From Omphalotus guepiniiformis (lineage: Eukaryota; Basidiomycota; Agaricomycetes; Agaricales; Omphalotaceae), in contig JAQOOI010000021.1 of the NCBI GenBank assembly GCA_028554645.1, positions 186,001 through 250,000 on the forward strand: a DNA stretch of 64,000 nt, read 5' to 3'. A model generated the notes under the pieces. That model did no database searches. It was given only the letters and a program-made list of their open reading frames with translations, and had not been told where the DNA came from. Positions 35,483 through 48,181 of this stretch are shown here, in pieces; within the stretch, counting starts at the first letter, position 1, and each line of letters begins with the position of its first letter. Both the position numbers and the translations under genes were made by a program.

Positions 35483-36925
35483 GTTAGGCTCGCTGCCAGT
35501 AGGTATCAAATGACTAGAGTTTGTGAGTTTGTTTGATTGTTTGGTTGTTGGAATCCTAGTTGCGGGATGTAGTATGGACTCGTACGCATTCATCTCACTT
35601 GAGACAATGGGAATTGAGGGCACGAGGACTCGGAGGAGAAGGTACTGACCTCTGGTACTGACCTCTGGTACTTCCCGGGAGTTGGTCTACATGAACCAAT
35701 CGGGTGACGATATGCCACGTGTTACTCGTCATCCGCATCCAAAGCGCGCCAATCGACACTTGAACTCAAACTATTACATGCCCTTTCATGGCGCCGAGGA
35801 CAGAACTCTTCAACGACGACATTTCTGGGGAAAGAAAATACTCGGCTACTTTCTCGTGATGCTCCAAACATAGTTGTTTTTCCTCTAACTTATCCAGGTG
35901 ACAAAGTTCATGATCCAGCCGTTATAACCCCCCCGGCGGAAGAGTCCCATGTTCTTTTTGAATGCTGCGTAAAAAATCATCTCAGGGTGAAATTTTTCTC
36001 TTTGGTGTAAACATCATGTGAGCTTGGGGGGGTTTAAGTTATACAGATAACGGACCGTCATTCAATGGGGGTTCGGGTTGCTTCTGCGAAGCTTCAGGTT
36101 AACGTTTGTCCTCAGCTATTGGTGTGATTGGACCCTCCCAGGACCACCAATCATTAATCATTCGTGGCGTCCTGGGGAGAGCCAAATTTGAATGCATGTG
36201 AGTCGCTTTTTTCTGGGCTCGATTTGTGTGCTAAGGATTTTTGGAGCCTCTCAGCTGAAGATGGATAGTAACGATCATTCCAGTCCATACGTCGTTTCAA
36301 ATATCGCCCGTGGCGTTCCACAACTACCCCACACTTTTACCCCACATTTATTCTACCCCACATTTCGAAGCCATTTAAAAACATACTCCGATATGTCATC
36401 TCACGTATGTCCTTCTTCCGTTTGCTTCTCATGTTCTTATACTCGTTCCTCCATTTAGTCTTGAATGCCACCTCCCGCATTTGAACTGCCAGCCAGTCAT
36501 TTGACAGAGATTTCTCCGTTTCGTCATTCCTAAGCTTCCCTCTTGATGTGGTCACGATATGGAACCCTGCATGCGTAAGCGCAATTAATAGAGAAATATG
36601 TACTATTCACGGCTAAAAGCTGTTTGGGTGGTCAATAGGATAATGCATTCTCGCAGCCCGTGGTTGAACAGTATTCTCACCTGTACGAGGTATGGGCCCC
36701 TTGTCCTATCATCAGCTGATGGACACATGCTCCTAACTGTTTCACTATACCAAATCTGCGTAATCCACCTCACCCTTTCCAGTCAATTCATCTGACCTAT
36801 TGTCTCGCGCGTCCTTAAATACCACAGCTAGATTAGAACGCTCTGAACCCACGGGCCTCTTCTGGTCTTTATTCTCTTATCGAAAAACTCGTTTCTCTCT
36901 TACCGCTCAACTCACTTGAAGAACA
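35483..36925. other. Intergenic region upstream of the alcohol oxidase gene
   Basis: No coding exon recognised. Contains the duplicated 13-mer GGTACTGACCTCT near 35640-35665. A TTAAATA element at about 36814 could be the core promoter of the downstream gene, about 110 nt before its ATG. Confidence 0.4.
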
Positions 36926-39900
36926 ATGGGTCACCCCGACGAAGTCGATGTCATTGTTTGTGGAGGTGGTCCTGCTGGTAAGGTTTTTCATGTCGATGCT
37001 ATGACGCCGTTTTTTCATGTTGAGATAACAGGATGTGTGGTCGCTGGAAGATTGGCGTATGCTGACCCCAATCTGAAGGTCATGCTTATTGAGGGTGCGT
37101 TCGTTTGTTGTACATTCAGGCCCACAAAATGACGCTTGCTTGTAGGCGGTGCCAACAACCGTGATGATCCTTGGGTCTATAGGTACGTACGAAATCGTCG
37201 ACTTAGCATGCATGTGCTAATGAACGTTGTTGTTCTTCAGGCCTGGCATCTTTGTAAAGAACATGCAGATAAATGGAATTAAGTGTTTTGATTTGAAAGG
37301 ATGCTTTTGCTGAGTTGTTATATTCTAGTAACGACAAGGCAACGTTCTACACTGATAGCATGGCGTCGTCGCATCTTCGAGGAAGGCAAAGCATCGTTCC
37401 GTAAGTTACTTGAACTAGTATGTGCTTCATGGTTGCTCATCGTACGTCTCCAGCTGTGCAAATATACTTGGTGAGTTCAATGTTGCGCCCCTCCCCTGTT
37501 CACAATTTGATTTGTCGTACTCGCCTAGGTGGAGGAAGCAGGTAATACGCGTCGTTTCATTCGTTGAGAACAAACGAAGACTAATTGATTCGCGAAGTAT
37601 TAACTTCCAGATGTACACCCGTGTAAGTTTTTCATTAATTTTTAATTGAGAAGAATCTGACGCACACCATTTGTCAGGCTTCGGCATCTGACTGGGGTGC
37701 GTGGATAACGTTGTTTGCTACTCTTGGGATGAGCACTCATACAACTATTCCTTGATCTAGATGACTTCAAGACCCCCGGTTGGACAGCGCAAGGTAAGGA
37801 TTACGGCTCGTTTCTTCTCTCGTAATGAGCTAACTATAAATAGATCTCCTGCCTCTGATGAAACGAGTGAGTTTCTGTCATGAAAACGCTTATACTTTGA
37901 ATGACACAATCTTTCAGCTCGAGAACTATCAGAAGCCGGTCAACAACGACACACACGGATACGATGGTCCCATTGCTATCAGCAACGGTGGAACTATCAA
38001 TGCTCTTGCTCAAGATTTCTTAAGAGCATCCGATGCTGTTGGTATTCCGTATAGCGGTAAGCGAAATGCATAAGCGCTTGTGTTTATCCATACTCATTGT
38101 TGGACTGTTTAGATGATATTCAAGGTGCGAATTGTTGGAAGATACGATTTGGAGCTCTTGTTTATCACGTAATTAGACCTCAATACTGCTCATGCGTCAG
38201 AGATTTGGGCCAAGTACATCAATAGACATACTGGTAGGCGGAGCGATGCCGCGACAGGTTGGTCATTTTGAAATGTCCGTATTTGGAACGTGAAAGTAAC
38301 AATTTGGTTTCGTGCAGCGTACGTTCACAGTGTGATGGACGTTCAGAGCAACTTGTACTTGGTGAGTTATCAATCCTCGTTTCATGAAGTGTCCGCTCTG
38401 ATACAATGCTGGTTGATTAGCGCACGAACGCTCGTGTCAGTCGTGTGATCTTCGAGGGAAACAAAGCCGTCGGAGTCGCGTATGTCCCCGCTAGAAACCG
38501 AGCGCACGGTGGACAACTCAAGGAGACGATTGTGAAAGCACGCAGATGTGTTGTGCTGAGTAGTGGAACTTTGGGTACACCTCAGATTTTGGAGCGTTCC
38601 GGTGTCGGCGACTCGAAATTGTTGCAGAAACTCGATATCAAGGTTGTTAGTGATCTTCCTGGTGTCGGGTGGGTGTATCAATGGAGATTTATGGTGCTAA
38701 AAGTACTGACGTATTCTTTGAATGTCGCAGCGATCAATACCAGGACCACTACACCACGCTTTCTGGTACGTCTGGACAATATTTTTATGTGTGTTCTGTT
38801 CATTCATTACTTGCTCTGTGTTTCGTGTCTCAAACGAAAGCCCAACACTTGACGACTTCTTACGAGGAGATCCAGAAGTACGGAAAGAGGTACGTACTGT
38901 CCTGTTTTGGTCGTTCTTCAAGGTCTCTGAGCATTACCTTTTCACAATTAGCTGTTCGCCGAATGGGAGACAAGCCCCGAAAAAGCACGACTTTCCTCCA
39001 ACGTGATCGACGCTGGGTTCAAGGTACTGTTTTGTATTGTGGCGTATGGGATGGACCTTGACGAATCGTCTTGCAGATTCGTCCCACGGAGGAGGAGCTA
39101 AAGGAGATGGGTCCTGAATTCAACGAACTGTGGAACAAGTACTTCAAAGATAAACCCGACAAGCCCGTGATGTAAGCAGTCTTGCGTACTCTGGATACTA
39201 TGTTTCTAACGTAACATATGTTCAGGTTTGGTTCTATCGTGAGCGCAGGTCGGTGTAGACGATTTGATTTCTCGTTTCCGAGGCTGACGGTTCATTAGCA
39301 TACGCTGACCACACTCTGCTTCCACCGGGCAAATACATGACGATGTACGTTCTTTCATTGCGGTAGAGGTCACAATCTGACGTTCTTGCGATCAGGTTCC
39401 AATATCTCGTGAGTATCAATGTCTTGGAGTTGTAGAACTTCACGTTTTAAGCAAAATACACAGGAATACCCTGCTAGCCGTGGAAAGGTGCGATCTTGTT
39501 TTCTCTTGATCTCTCGGTTTCCATTCAAAGCATTCTTGGTAGATCCATATCTCGTCTCCAAACCCGTACAAGGAACCTTTCTTCGATAGTGGTTTCATGA
39601 ACAACAAAGCCGACTTTGCTCCTATTCGTTGGAGTTATAAGAAGACTCGTGAGGTAGCGAGGAGAATGGATGGTTAGTTCAGGTTACATAGGGATCCCTC
39701 TCAGATTCTTGCTCATCAACGTCATCGACCCTTCTAGCTTTCCGTGGTGAACTGACGTCTCACCATCCGCACTTCCATCCTGCTTCCCCTGCTGCTTGCA
39801 AGGATATTGATATCAACACTGCCAAACAGATTTACCCCGATGGGTATACGGTTGGAATTCACATGGGTACTTGGCACAAGTATGTTTGTCCTCTTTTTCG

Positions 39901-40769
39901 TCAGGTTCACTGGGAAGATGCTGACGACGCGACGCACATGAAGGCCTGGTGAAACATATGATGCTAGCAAGGTTCATGAGGACATTCAGTACAGTGAAGA
40001 GGACGACAAGGCTATTGATGATTGGATTGCCGACCATGTCGAGACTACCTGGCACAGTCTTGGTACGTCAGATGAGAGTTCTTGGTTTGTCACTGTTTTA
40101 ATGCTTTGATACTCATAGGTACTTGCGGTAAGTTATTGTTGGATGTGTTTGATTGGGATCGTCTCAATCGTTGTTCGAAGCGATGAAACCGATGGAAGAA
40201 GGTGGTGTTGTCGATGGTCGTCTCAACGTCTACGGTAGATCATTCAACGCTCTTTTTGTGAAAAAGGGCTTGTTGCTGACTCGGAATATTCATTCCAGGC
40301 ACTCAGAACCTAAAATGTGTCGATCTAAGTATCTGTCCTGTGAGTATCTGCATTTTATAAGCGCACTGTACGATGGGACTCAATATGGTTCTTCCTTCTC
40401 TAGGACAACTTGGGGTAAACTCTCCCTTCCTTCCTATCCCGCTTGTCCCGAAAGCTAACGACCTACTTATATCTCTCAGCACAAACACTTACTCTTCCGC
40501 TCTGTACGTAATCCATCTCATCCCCTTCCATGAAATCATATCCCCCGTATACTCAAATACATCTCTTTCTTCTTAGGCTCGTCGGAGAAAGGGGCGCCGA
40601 TTTGTTAACTGAGGACCTTGGTAAATATATCTCCATGCTTCCTAAGCTTCTGAACGATCAGGTTCTGAACATATTCTTACTTACAGGCCTGAAGATCAAG
40701 ACACCTCATGCACCGGTTCCGCATGCGCCGGTTCCTAGGGGTGTTCCTGCTACGCAGCAGGTTCGTTGA
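36926..40769 (+). CDS. GMC-family alcohol oxidase (methanol/short-chain alcohol oxidase type)
   Basis: ATG at 36926. Spliced: DEVDVIVCGGGPAG-CVVAG (FAD-binding GxGxxG), LIEGGANNRDDPW, then TFYTDSMASSHLRGR, QSIVPCANILGGGSSINFQM and YTRASASDWDDFKTPGW, the usual alcohol oxidase N-terminal signature. Later exons give SSGTLGTPQILERSGVG, ADHTLLPPGKYMTMFQYLEY, NPYKEPFFDSGFMNN, VETTWHSLGTCAMKPM (catalytic His) and NTYSSALLVGERGADLLTED (second catalytic residue, Asn), ending at 40769 with a repeated PHAPVP tail. Length is about 650 residues in more than 20 exons, several of them tiny. Family knowledge: these oxidise methanol or other primary alcohols to aldehyde with H2O2 production. In wood decayers they can use methanol from lignin demethoxylation and supply peroxide, for example to a Mn peroxidase. 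Confidence 0.92.
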
Positions 40770-41517
40770 GCTTGGAACATGGAAAGTTCGATCCATTCGA
40801 TCCATCCATCCATCCATCCATTAGCCTTGTACATCTATGATCTGTTCTTGTACAATGTATCCATCCATCCCCCGCATGACACTTATCAATTGCAATTTCC
40901 CCCCATCCCATCCACTGTTCTTTCCCCATCCAGTGTCATTCGTAGCTTCTGTGGTTCGGTTTCTGCACGCATGTTCGAGCCAAAGATGTCGTGTTTTTTT
41001 TTTTTCGTTTTGCTTGTTTGTCTGTCTGTCTTCATAGGATGTGTGTATGATTAACTCTATGGCCCCCGTCGCATTTGTATGTATGTTTGTATGTATGTAG
41101 GATAAAGTGAATGTCAGATGTGTCAGATGTGTTTGTTACTGTTCACAACGTTCACGATTTGGTGAGTGGGAATATGACACGCTAAGCGCTAAGCCATCAA
41201 AGTCTGGAACTTGGTCTAGAACATAGGAATCATGCATAGAACAGCGGCGCTTAATCCGAATCATCACTCGTCGTCACTGCCATCCTCGTCACAGAACGAA
41301 CGTTGAATCAGAACAGCGTTGAACAATGCCTGAGGACCGAGGTCACAGATACAAGACGTTTCATTTCGTGGGGTACTACCTCTATTGTACATGATATTTG
41401 ATTGAATGACGCGACGACAAGGCCTAATCTCCACCAGCGACCAGCGGTCAGCAGCAGGGCTTATGCAATGATCATTGATATGAGCCAATCGCTTTCGTTT
41501 GAACACGTTAAGCTTGT
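40770..41517. other. Intergenic region between convergent genes
   Basis: Contains an (ATCC)n microsatellite at about 40797-40822 and a T-rich tract near 40994. No gene is visible. Confidence 0.4.
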
Positions 41518-41980
41518 GGTGTTCTCTTATACCTGCAAAGCAACAAAGGTCCAAGCCCAACGATAGTCAGCGCGTGAGCGAGAACTTGAACAGGGAATAG
41601 GATGGGAGACGCACAAAACAGCAGCAAAAGGAATACTAAACCCCATCGTTGAAAAAACGGCGAATTTGGCTAGGAAATTTGATTTGGATTTGTAGGAGAA
41701 GGGGAGGTGCTGCGAAATAACATCACAACATCACAATTGATTAGTACATCAGTTATCAGTTACTCCCTCTCGACTGAGGAGGAGGAGGAGGACTAGGACT
41801 AAAGTAAGCGGGGTCGCGACTCACACTAAGCTCATTAGCATGCGTAGGTCCTTGTATAGCTTGTATACCACCGTTTATAGTTTTGACGTTTAGGTTTCGT
41901 TTGAGTACTGGCCCGCCTGAGGTCCTCTGGACGATGCGAGGAGCGAGTGTACGAGAGAGGGAGGAGGAGAGGAAGGACAT
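41518..41980 (-). CDS. Small mitochondrial protein, likely cytochrome c oxidase subunit Cox8/COX7c-like
   Basis: ATG at 41978-41980. Three exons join to about 91 residues. Exon 1 is a basic presequence-like region (MSFLSSSLSRTLAPRIVQR...). Exon 2 starts HLPFSYKSKSNFLAKFAVFS and continues TMGFSIPFAAVL. A final short exon adds YKRTPQA* at 41518. The layout, with a cleavable N-terminus, an LPFSxKNK-like matrix segment and one transmembrane helix with GFxxPF, is that of fungal Cox8 / animal COX7c, a one-helix subunit of complex IV in the mitochondrial inner membrane. Both introns are phase-consistent. The assignment rests on motif recognition in a short protein, so another small respiratory subunit cannot be fully excluded. 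Confidence 0.72.
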
Positions 41981-44623
41981 TTCGTCGATGTCTTGGGTAA
42001 AGGATATCGATAAACGTTGTGTAACTCGGTGGTGTCAAGGAACTGGAGATGGTGGTGGGTAAAGGCAAGGAATAGGTTCGATCTGGGGTATTCGTGGGGG
42101 GTTCAAAAGACCCTCAAGTGAACTTGATTTATGTCAGGTGCGAAGAATCATCTGACGATACCCTCAATCATTGAATCAATGATTATTGAATAGTAATAGC
42201 AATGTCATGAGAACAGAGATCATACCTAGACCCAATGACCCAGTGACCCAGTGACCCCCTACTGTATTGAATGGCATTAGATGGCATTACTGTAGCATAG
42301 CATTGGTTCCGGTTCCAGGCTGAGGTTCGCTGTTCGTTGCGTTGCTACTGTGGTAGGAACCGGTGTTCATATGACCAGTGGAATTGTAAGCTGAAGACTG
42401 ATGAATCGTGATATACTCGAAGGGGGGATTATATAGCGCCCTGGGCCCTAGCGCGCAGCGCCTATACATACCGTTCTAGGCCAAGCAACATGAATGTTAC
42501 TAGGTATGTCATCGAGCGACGAGCGATGACCGACTATTTTGATGTTCAGAGGAAAGTACGCGTCTGTCAAGAAAACAAAGTCGGTCGACATGAAAAGTGG
42601 ACTTGAAAGTCACGGTCAAAAGCTTCAAGGAAGTTGGAGTGCGTACTCGCGTATGTGTACAAGAATGTTCATAATGTTCATTTGTAAGAAGAAAAGCCCG
42701 GGCGAGCGATGAATGCTATGATTACGATTACAAGGATGTACCATATGGAAGTTTGACTCAGACCAGAGGATCTTGCGTTTTCCGCCGGTGCAGTGATCGT
42801 CAGAAGGAGAATGATTAGTACACGTAATCCCCAAAATCTTATTGGATCGGCGCTCAGCGCCAAAGCTTACATAAGTGACAGTCGCCTGAAGCGCCCAACA
42901 AAGAGCCATTTCTCGTTCTTGAACCTCGCCACCATGACCTAGCACCGACTCCGACGTCTACAGTGGGCAGTGCGCAATGGCGACTATCCAACCCATCTCA
43001 ACAATCTAATCACTCACGTTTCTACTTTATACCCGTAACCGCAGGAGAAGTTGTTCAACTTCTAAGACTTTCGGGTTTGTTGAAGCTAGCGAAGCGCCGA
43101 AAATCGAAGCGCTGGAAATCGAGGAGTTTCAATTGCAAGGCCCAAAGGTAAGCAAAGTATATGCACTAATTATTTTTGTTGCACGACGCCTGACCGTACT
43201 TATAAGCGCTTTCCCTATTCTCCTCAATAAATGGTCGCCCCGGGGCGATATTTCGGGCTACAAGCGATTGGAGGATAAACGTGAGGGGAACTCGGACAAG
43301 GGATTTTCTGACCGCCATGAGAAGTTGCTAATTGATTCTAAACCCTAAGAGTTTTGATGTTGGCGCTGCGACGCAGCGGAAACAAGACAATGACATACGA
43401 GGATAATCGATAAGGTTCCAGGCCGGTGCTTGTCCACCCCGCAGTTCTAGTGATCTCTTGGACTCTATAGAGTTTTGGTATTGACGCGGACGAGCGGAAA
43501 AAGGATAAACTTGTGGGATTAGAAGGATTTTTGGGTGAGTAATGTGAGATATATCAGGATATATCTTATTCATGTTTATAACGATTTACAAATGTGATTT
43601 ATCTGATAGCTCGCCTCCGAGCCTCTTGCACATGTTTACCTGCTAGACTAAGCTTCCGGATTTTCCGCAGCGCCAAAAACAAATAAACCCAAGAGAATTC
43701 GACGATCCCATGTCGGCAAACAGGCATGTTAATTGCTTTTCCATGTCAAAACAGTACTTCGAGCAGGACAACGAACTATAAGGAGATGATCGACCGTATA
43801 CATCCTTCTATAATTACCTCGGCTTTTATCTTCTCGCACTCACCGCACACTAATCCTATGCTGGTGTTGACGTCATCTATAAAAACTCTGTCCTATGGAC
43901 CCATATGAATATCCAATATAAACGAGAGAATTTCGCGGTCGCAGGTGAGTTGGTGCCGGTCGATACATGAGTACATAGGGAAAGGACATACTGAATGATT
44001 TGTTTGATTTGGTTTATCGGCTCTAGCATAAAATCCGGGTGGCTTTACTCAAATACAACAGTGTAATCAAAGTGAAGACGGGCCGATACAATTACCATCG
44101 TCTTTCTTTTCATGGTTACTTTTGCCACGGGCTCTCAGCCAAGCTGGAAAAGACGGATTCTGATAATCCGTTTATCCGTCTTCGAACGAGTAAGTAAGAC
44201 GTTCTTCAATGCTTCGCTCTTTCTGAACGTCTTAAATGAACCAAGCTAGATGCACGCCGGGTTCATCGGAATCGGCTTCCGAATGAACGCTTTGATTATT
44301 CGGACGCTCTTCACCACAATCCAACTGCTGTCGTTCCGTAGCAGACGCCAAAGATGTCTAGTTTTCTGCTGCCTCAGTCTCCCGAGTGTCCCGAGGCGGT
44401 CTTCTATGCATGCGTGTCGTTGGAGCAACGAAGAATCTCGAAGAATTCACTGATTCCGTTTACGTGAGGAAAGACCAGAACCCACGAAAGAGGGGCGATT
44501 CCAAGCCCATTTCCAAGGCCGTTCAAAGACCGCTAATCTCAGAAGCCCGGAATCCCTTGCAGATCTTCCTGGGAACTATTTTTTTCCACATCCATCCCCT
44601 CACCGCACTTGAAAAGGGCTATG
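41981..44623. other. Long intergenic region
   Basis: No complete gene could be assembled. A minus-strand frame at 42678-42863 contains two hydrophobic segments (LRVLIILLLTIT and WYILVIVIIAFIA) and might be a small membrane protein, but it has no good start and I did not annotate it. The 3' end of the stretch is the promoter of the second P450. Confidence 0.4.
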
Positions 44624-44630
44624 TATAAAT
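44624..44630 (+). promoter_or_regulatory. TATA box of P450 2
   Basis: TATAAAT, 58 nt upstream of the ATG at 44688. Confidence 0.55.
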
Positions 44631-44687
44631 TAGAGACTCGAAGAATTCTTTCAGGGTACACTCGCCAGGGAAATCACAAGCACAACC

Positions 44688-47238
44688 ATGGCTGTAATTT
44701 CACTCGTATTCGCTTCTGTGGTCTTTTGGATCGTTTTCAAGGTCCTTAGGATGGGTCATCGTGATTCTAGTCTTCCTCCTGGTCCACCTACACGGCCTAT
44801 AGTTGGGAATGCGCATATCTTTCCGTCTCATGATGTTCAATTTCAGTTTCGTGTTGCTCTTTATTTTTTAACCTCCCATCGACTCATCCTTTTTTCTTTG
44901 ACAGGTTCACCGAATGGGCGCGGAAATATGGAGACATCTTCTCTGTATGTATTCAGCTTCCTTCCTTCTCTATCGACCTGAGCGTGATTTACTCATTGAT
45001 AAATTCATCAGGTCATGATAGGCTCTACACCCATCATAGTTCTCACATCCTTCAAAGCCGTCAAAGAAGTCATGGATCATCAAAGTTCAGTTACCTCTGA
45101 TCGTCCAGCGAATTTTATGGTGGATATTGTTACTGAGGGTATACATTTGGCTTTGGCGAGATATTGTCAGTGGTTTTTCTATATCTCGCTGGTGTCTCAG
45201 ACGTTCAAGTCAAGGCTGATTTGGGAAATTGAAATATAGCTGACCTGTGGAGAACTCTTCGTAAAGCGGCTCATGCAGTTCTTACACCGAACGCTGTTAT
45301 TGGTCATCAGCCAATCCAGGTAAGTATCGTGCTGTACATCGGCGGAACCCTGCTTCTCATTGCCGTTTTTCCCCACCCACATGTATTCAGGCTGCGGAAG
45401 GCATTCAGTTGATGTACGATATATTAAAGAAGCCAGACGTAAGTCAAACCACCCTTACCTCCAACTCTCCCTCATTCACTCATTGAATGATTCATTCACA
45501 CACAGGCACTCTACGCCCACATAGGCCGCTACTCAGCCTCCGTAATAACCTCCGTCGTATTCGGAAAACGTTACCCATCACACCAATCACCCGAACTAAT
45601 CCTCGCATTTAACCTCCAACCTCTTCTCGAGAGGGCTTTTCAGCCGGGTGCGCATCCGCCTGTTGATGCGTTGCCGTTCTTGCACTACGTACCGGAGAGA
45701 TGGGCGCCTTGGAAGGGACTTGCGAAGGAGGCTAGGGAGAGGCAGAGGGAACTTTATTTGGGGCTTTTTGGGCAGTGTGAGGAGAGGGTTGGGGGGAAGG
45801 GAGAGAAGGGTGGGAATGGGTGTTATTTGGAGGAGGTTGTTAGGAGGAGAGGGGAGTATGGGTTGACGAGGGAGATGGTTGCGTGGGTTTTTCCCTTACC
45901 ACCACCCTTCCTTCCTTGTGAAACTTCATTCTGATAAAACCTCCTTTTTTGTTTGTTTGTTTGGTTTTTAGATACCTAGGAGGCGTATTCCTCGAAGGAG
46001 GAGCATTTACAACCACATCGTTCTTATACTCTTTCATACTACTTATGACTGCCTACCCTGAGGTTCAGAGGAAAGCTCAAGCGGAGATTGATTTGTATAT
46101 TGGGGATGGGAGGACCCCGTTGATTGAGGATATTGATGGGTTGCCTTATTGTAGGGCTGTTATTAAAGAGGTGTTTTTGGTTTTTGTTTTCTTCGGTCTG
46201 AGGGATAGGAGAACTGACGTGTTGACCCCCCCTCGAAGGTCCATCGATTCAGACCAGTAGCTCCACTTGGTATACCTCATGGAGCGACTGGACAAGGAGA
46301 GGTAAGTAAGCCTCAGGCGCTAGGTTCTAGGGGGTTTTGTGCACGCACGCAAACTAACTAATTGGGTGTGTTTACTTTATGTAGTACCGCGGATATACGA
46401 TACCGAAAGGATCAACTATCTTTATGAATGTCTGTACGTAAACGTTCTTCTACCTCCTAACCACCCACCTGTTGCGTACGCTAACCACGATGTTCTGTTT
46501 AGGGGGTATATACCACGATCCTGGTACGTACCTCCCGTAGGACCTGACGCGGACGTACTGACAACGCGACGAACAGATATCTACGCCGACCCAGACACAT
46601 TCAACCCCGATAGATTCATGATTAACGAACAAGGTACGATACCTGGTGTTGAGGTTAAGGATTTTAAGGATACGTTGATGTTTGGTGCTGGACGGGTGAG
46701 TCTATGAGTTCTTGGTTTATGTACCCACAGTTCACATATGGGGGAAACGCGGAAACAGAGAATGTGTCCTGGGAGACATATCGCTGCGAATCATCAGGTA
46801 AGTACTAACCCTTGTTTTCCCTGCGATACCTGAGGGCTAATGCGCAAATGGTTGGTTGTGGTTTTTTAGGCACTCAACGTAATGAACATCCTCTGGGCAT
46901 TCGATATGACTCCGAGCCTTGATCCTGAAACTTTGAAACCTAAAGTCGTAGATGTGTCGCCTGCTGCATACGAAGAGGTGCGTTCCTCCTAACTCTTCCC
47001 CTTCCCTCTTTTCCCCACACCGCACACACTAACACTTCCCTGCCTTCCTCCACAGCACACATTCTCCCAACCCCGCCCTTACAAATGTACAATCAAACCC
47101 CGCAGCCCAACTAAAGCATCCCTAATCGAATCGGAGTTTATAGCTGCGGGAGAGGCGTTTGAGAAGTATGAGTATGAGCTTTGTGAGGTTGATAGGGAGG
47201 TTGTTGAGCGGGAGCGGGGGAGGGGGAAGAAGGTTTAG
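44688..47238 (+). CDS. Cytochrome P450 monooxygenase 2
   Basis: ATG at 44688. N-terminal anchor (MAVISLVFASVVFWIVFKVL) and hinge SLPPGPPTRPIVGNAHIFP. Spliced exons give FTEWARKYGDIFS-VMIG, WRTLRKAAHAVL (C-helix WR), YAHIGRYSASVITSVVFGKR, an I-helix YLGGVFLEGGAFTTTSFLYS, the ExxR KEVHRFRPVAPLGIPH, YADPDTFNPDRF, and the heme loop FGAGR|RMCPGRHIA with its Cys ligand. It ends in a charged tail GKKV* at 47238. About ten exons. The usual acidic residue before the I-helix threonine is replaced by Phe (GAF-TT). The 3' extension after the last conserved block is long and Glu/Arg-rich. Not closely similar to the first P450 in this window. Substrate unknown. Confidence 0.9.
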
Positions 47239-47349
47239 ATCGTGATTGTTCGAGTACTTACTTATGTCTTGTCAAACCGTAGACTAGCAAGTTAAGTTGC
47301 GCACTCGAGGCTTCGTTCGTTCGTTCTTTGGCCCCCTGTGATATTTGCT

Positions 47350-47609
47350 ATCCACCCACCCCATTTTGCATCCCGCGCCGCGGGGTTGTGATTCCCTCAA
47401 TTCCTCTCTTGCTCTTTCCTCTCTCTCACGCTGCGCTACCATTTTACTGTACCCAGAATTTAAGAGACCATTCCGCACTAGCATCCTACGTCTAGAAGAT
47501 TCAAGCTGTATGTAATGTAAATGTGAATAAACTACGAAAACTTCCACTACGAGAAGAGAACTTCCGCTACAAAAAGACAAAAAGACAAAAAGCTAACAAG
47601 CAAAAAGAC
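47350..47609 (-). repeat. Duplicated 3' flank of the tRNA-Ile locus, copy B
   Basis: On the minus strand, downstream of the intact tRNA-Ile, this shares ordered blocks with 25971-26340: AGCTTGAATCTTCT, GGATGCTAGTGCGGAA, GGTAGCGCAGCGTGAGAG and AAAATGGGGTGGGTGG. Confidence 0.7.
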
Positions 47610-47738
47610 TGGCCAACGTGGGGATCGAACCCAAGACCTTCGCGTGTACACATAGTACGAACCGGCAATCGAGGAAAGCGATTGCCAGTTCGTGCCACAT
47701 TATTAGCACGACGCTCTAACCAACTGAGCTAGTCGGCC
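47610..47738 (-). tRNA. tRNA-Ile(AAT), intact, with a roughly 55-nt intron
   Basis: Minus strand: GGCCGACTAGCTCAGTTGG at the 5' end, anticodon loop CTAATAA with anticodon AAT at 47702-47704, and the 3' part CGCGAAGG then GGGTTCGATCCCC and ACGTTGGCCA. The acceptor stem pairs. The intron, just 3' of the anticodon, contains its own inverted repeat (CGAACTGGCAATCG / CGATTGCCGGTTCG) and should fold into a hairpin. Confidence 0.92.
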
Positions 47739-48181
47739 ATGTGTAGGGGCTCGAATGGCATTGCTGTAGCTACAAGTACCTCGTTGTGATTTGCAAACGT
47801 TCGTAGCTCCAAGGGACAATACCTAGTCATGGCCAATAATTGTCAGGCTTCAGCTTTAGCGTTCAAAATTGTCAAGAACACATACAAGCTCCGGGAGGAT
47901 GGTTGCAGCGATGATGGTTGAAGCGTATTGGAGTGGTGATGTGATACGTTTGTGGTATAAGTACATACACTTGGATGAGACTAGACTATGGAAATAGTTG
48001 GGTAATTTTTTTGAGAGCTCAAAGACGGGGTACTGCCATGGTCCAGTATCGTTTACGAGTGAGATTTATGAAGGTAAAGATAGTGAGTCCGAGAGTGGGT
48101 GGTGCAGGAACCCCTGTAAGGAGATCATCAGTCGTAGCCAGCCAAGAACGAAGATATGAAGCAATCACACTGCTTATAACA
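47739..48181. other. Spacer between two tRNA genes
   Basis: The side next to 47738 resembles the 5' flank of the split tRNA-Ile at 23915-23979. No gene is visible. Confidence 0.4.

Noticed and set aside
42678..42945. Possible small two-TM protein on the minus strand
   Set aside because: Start codon and upstream exon could not be established.
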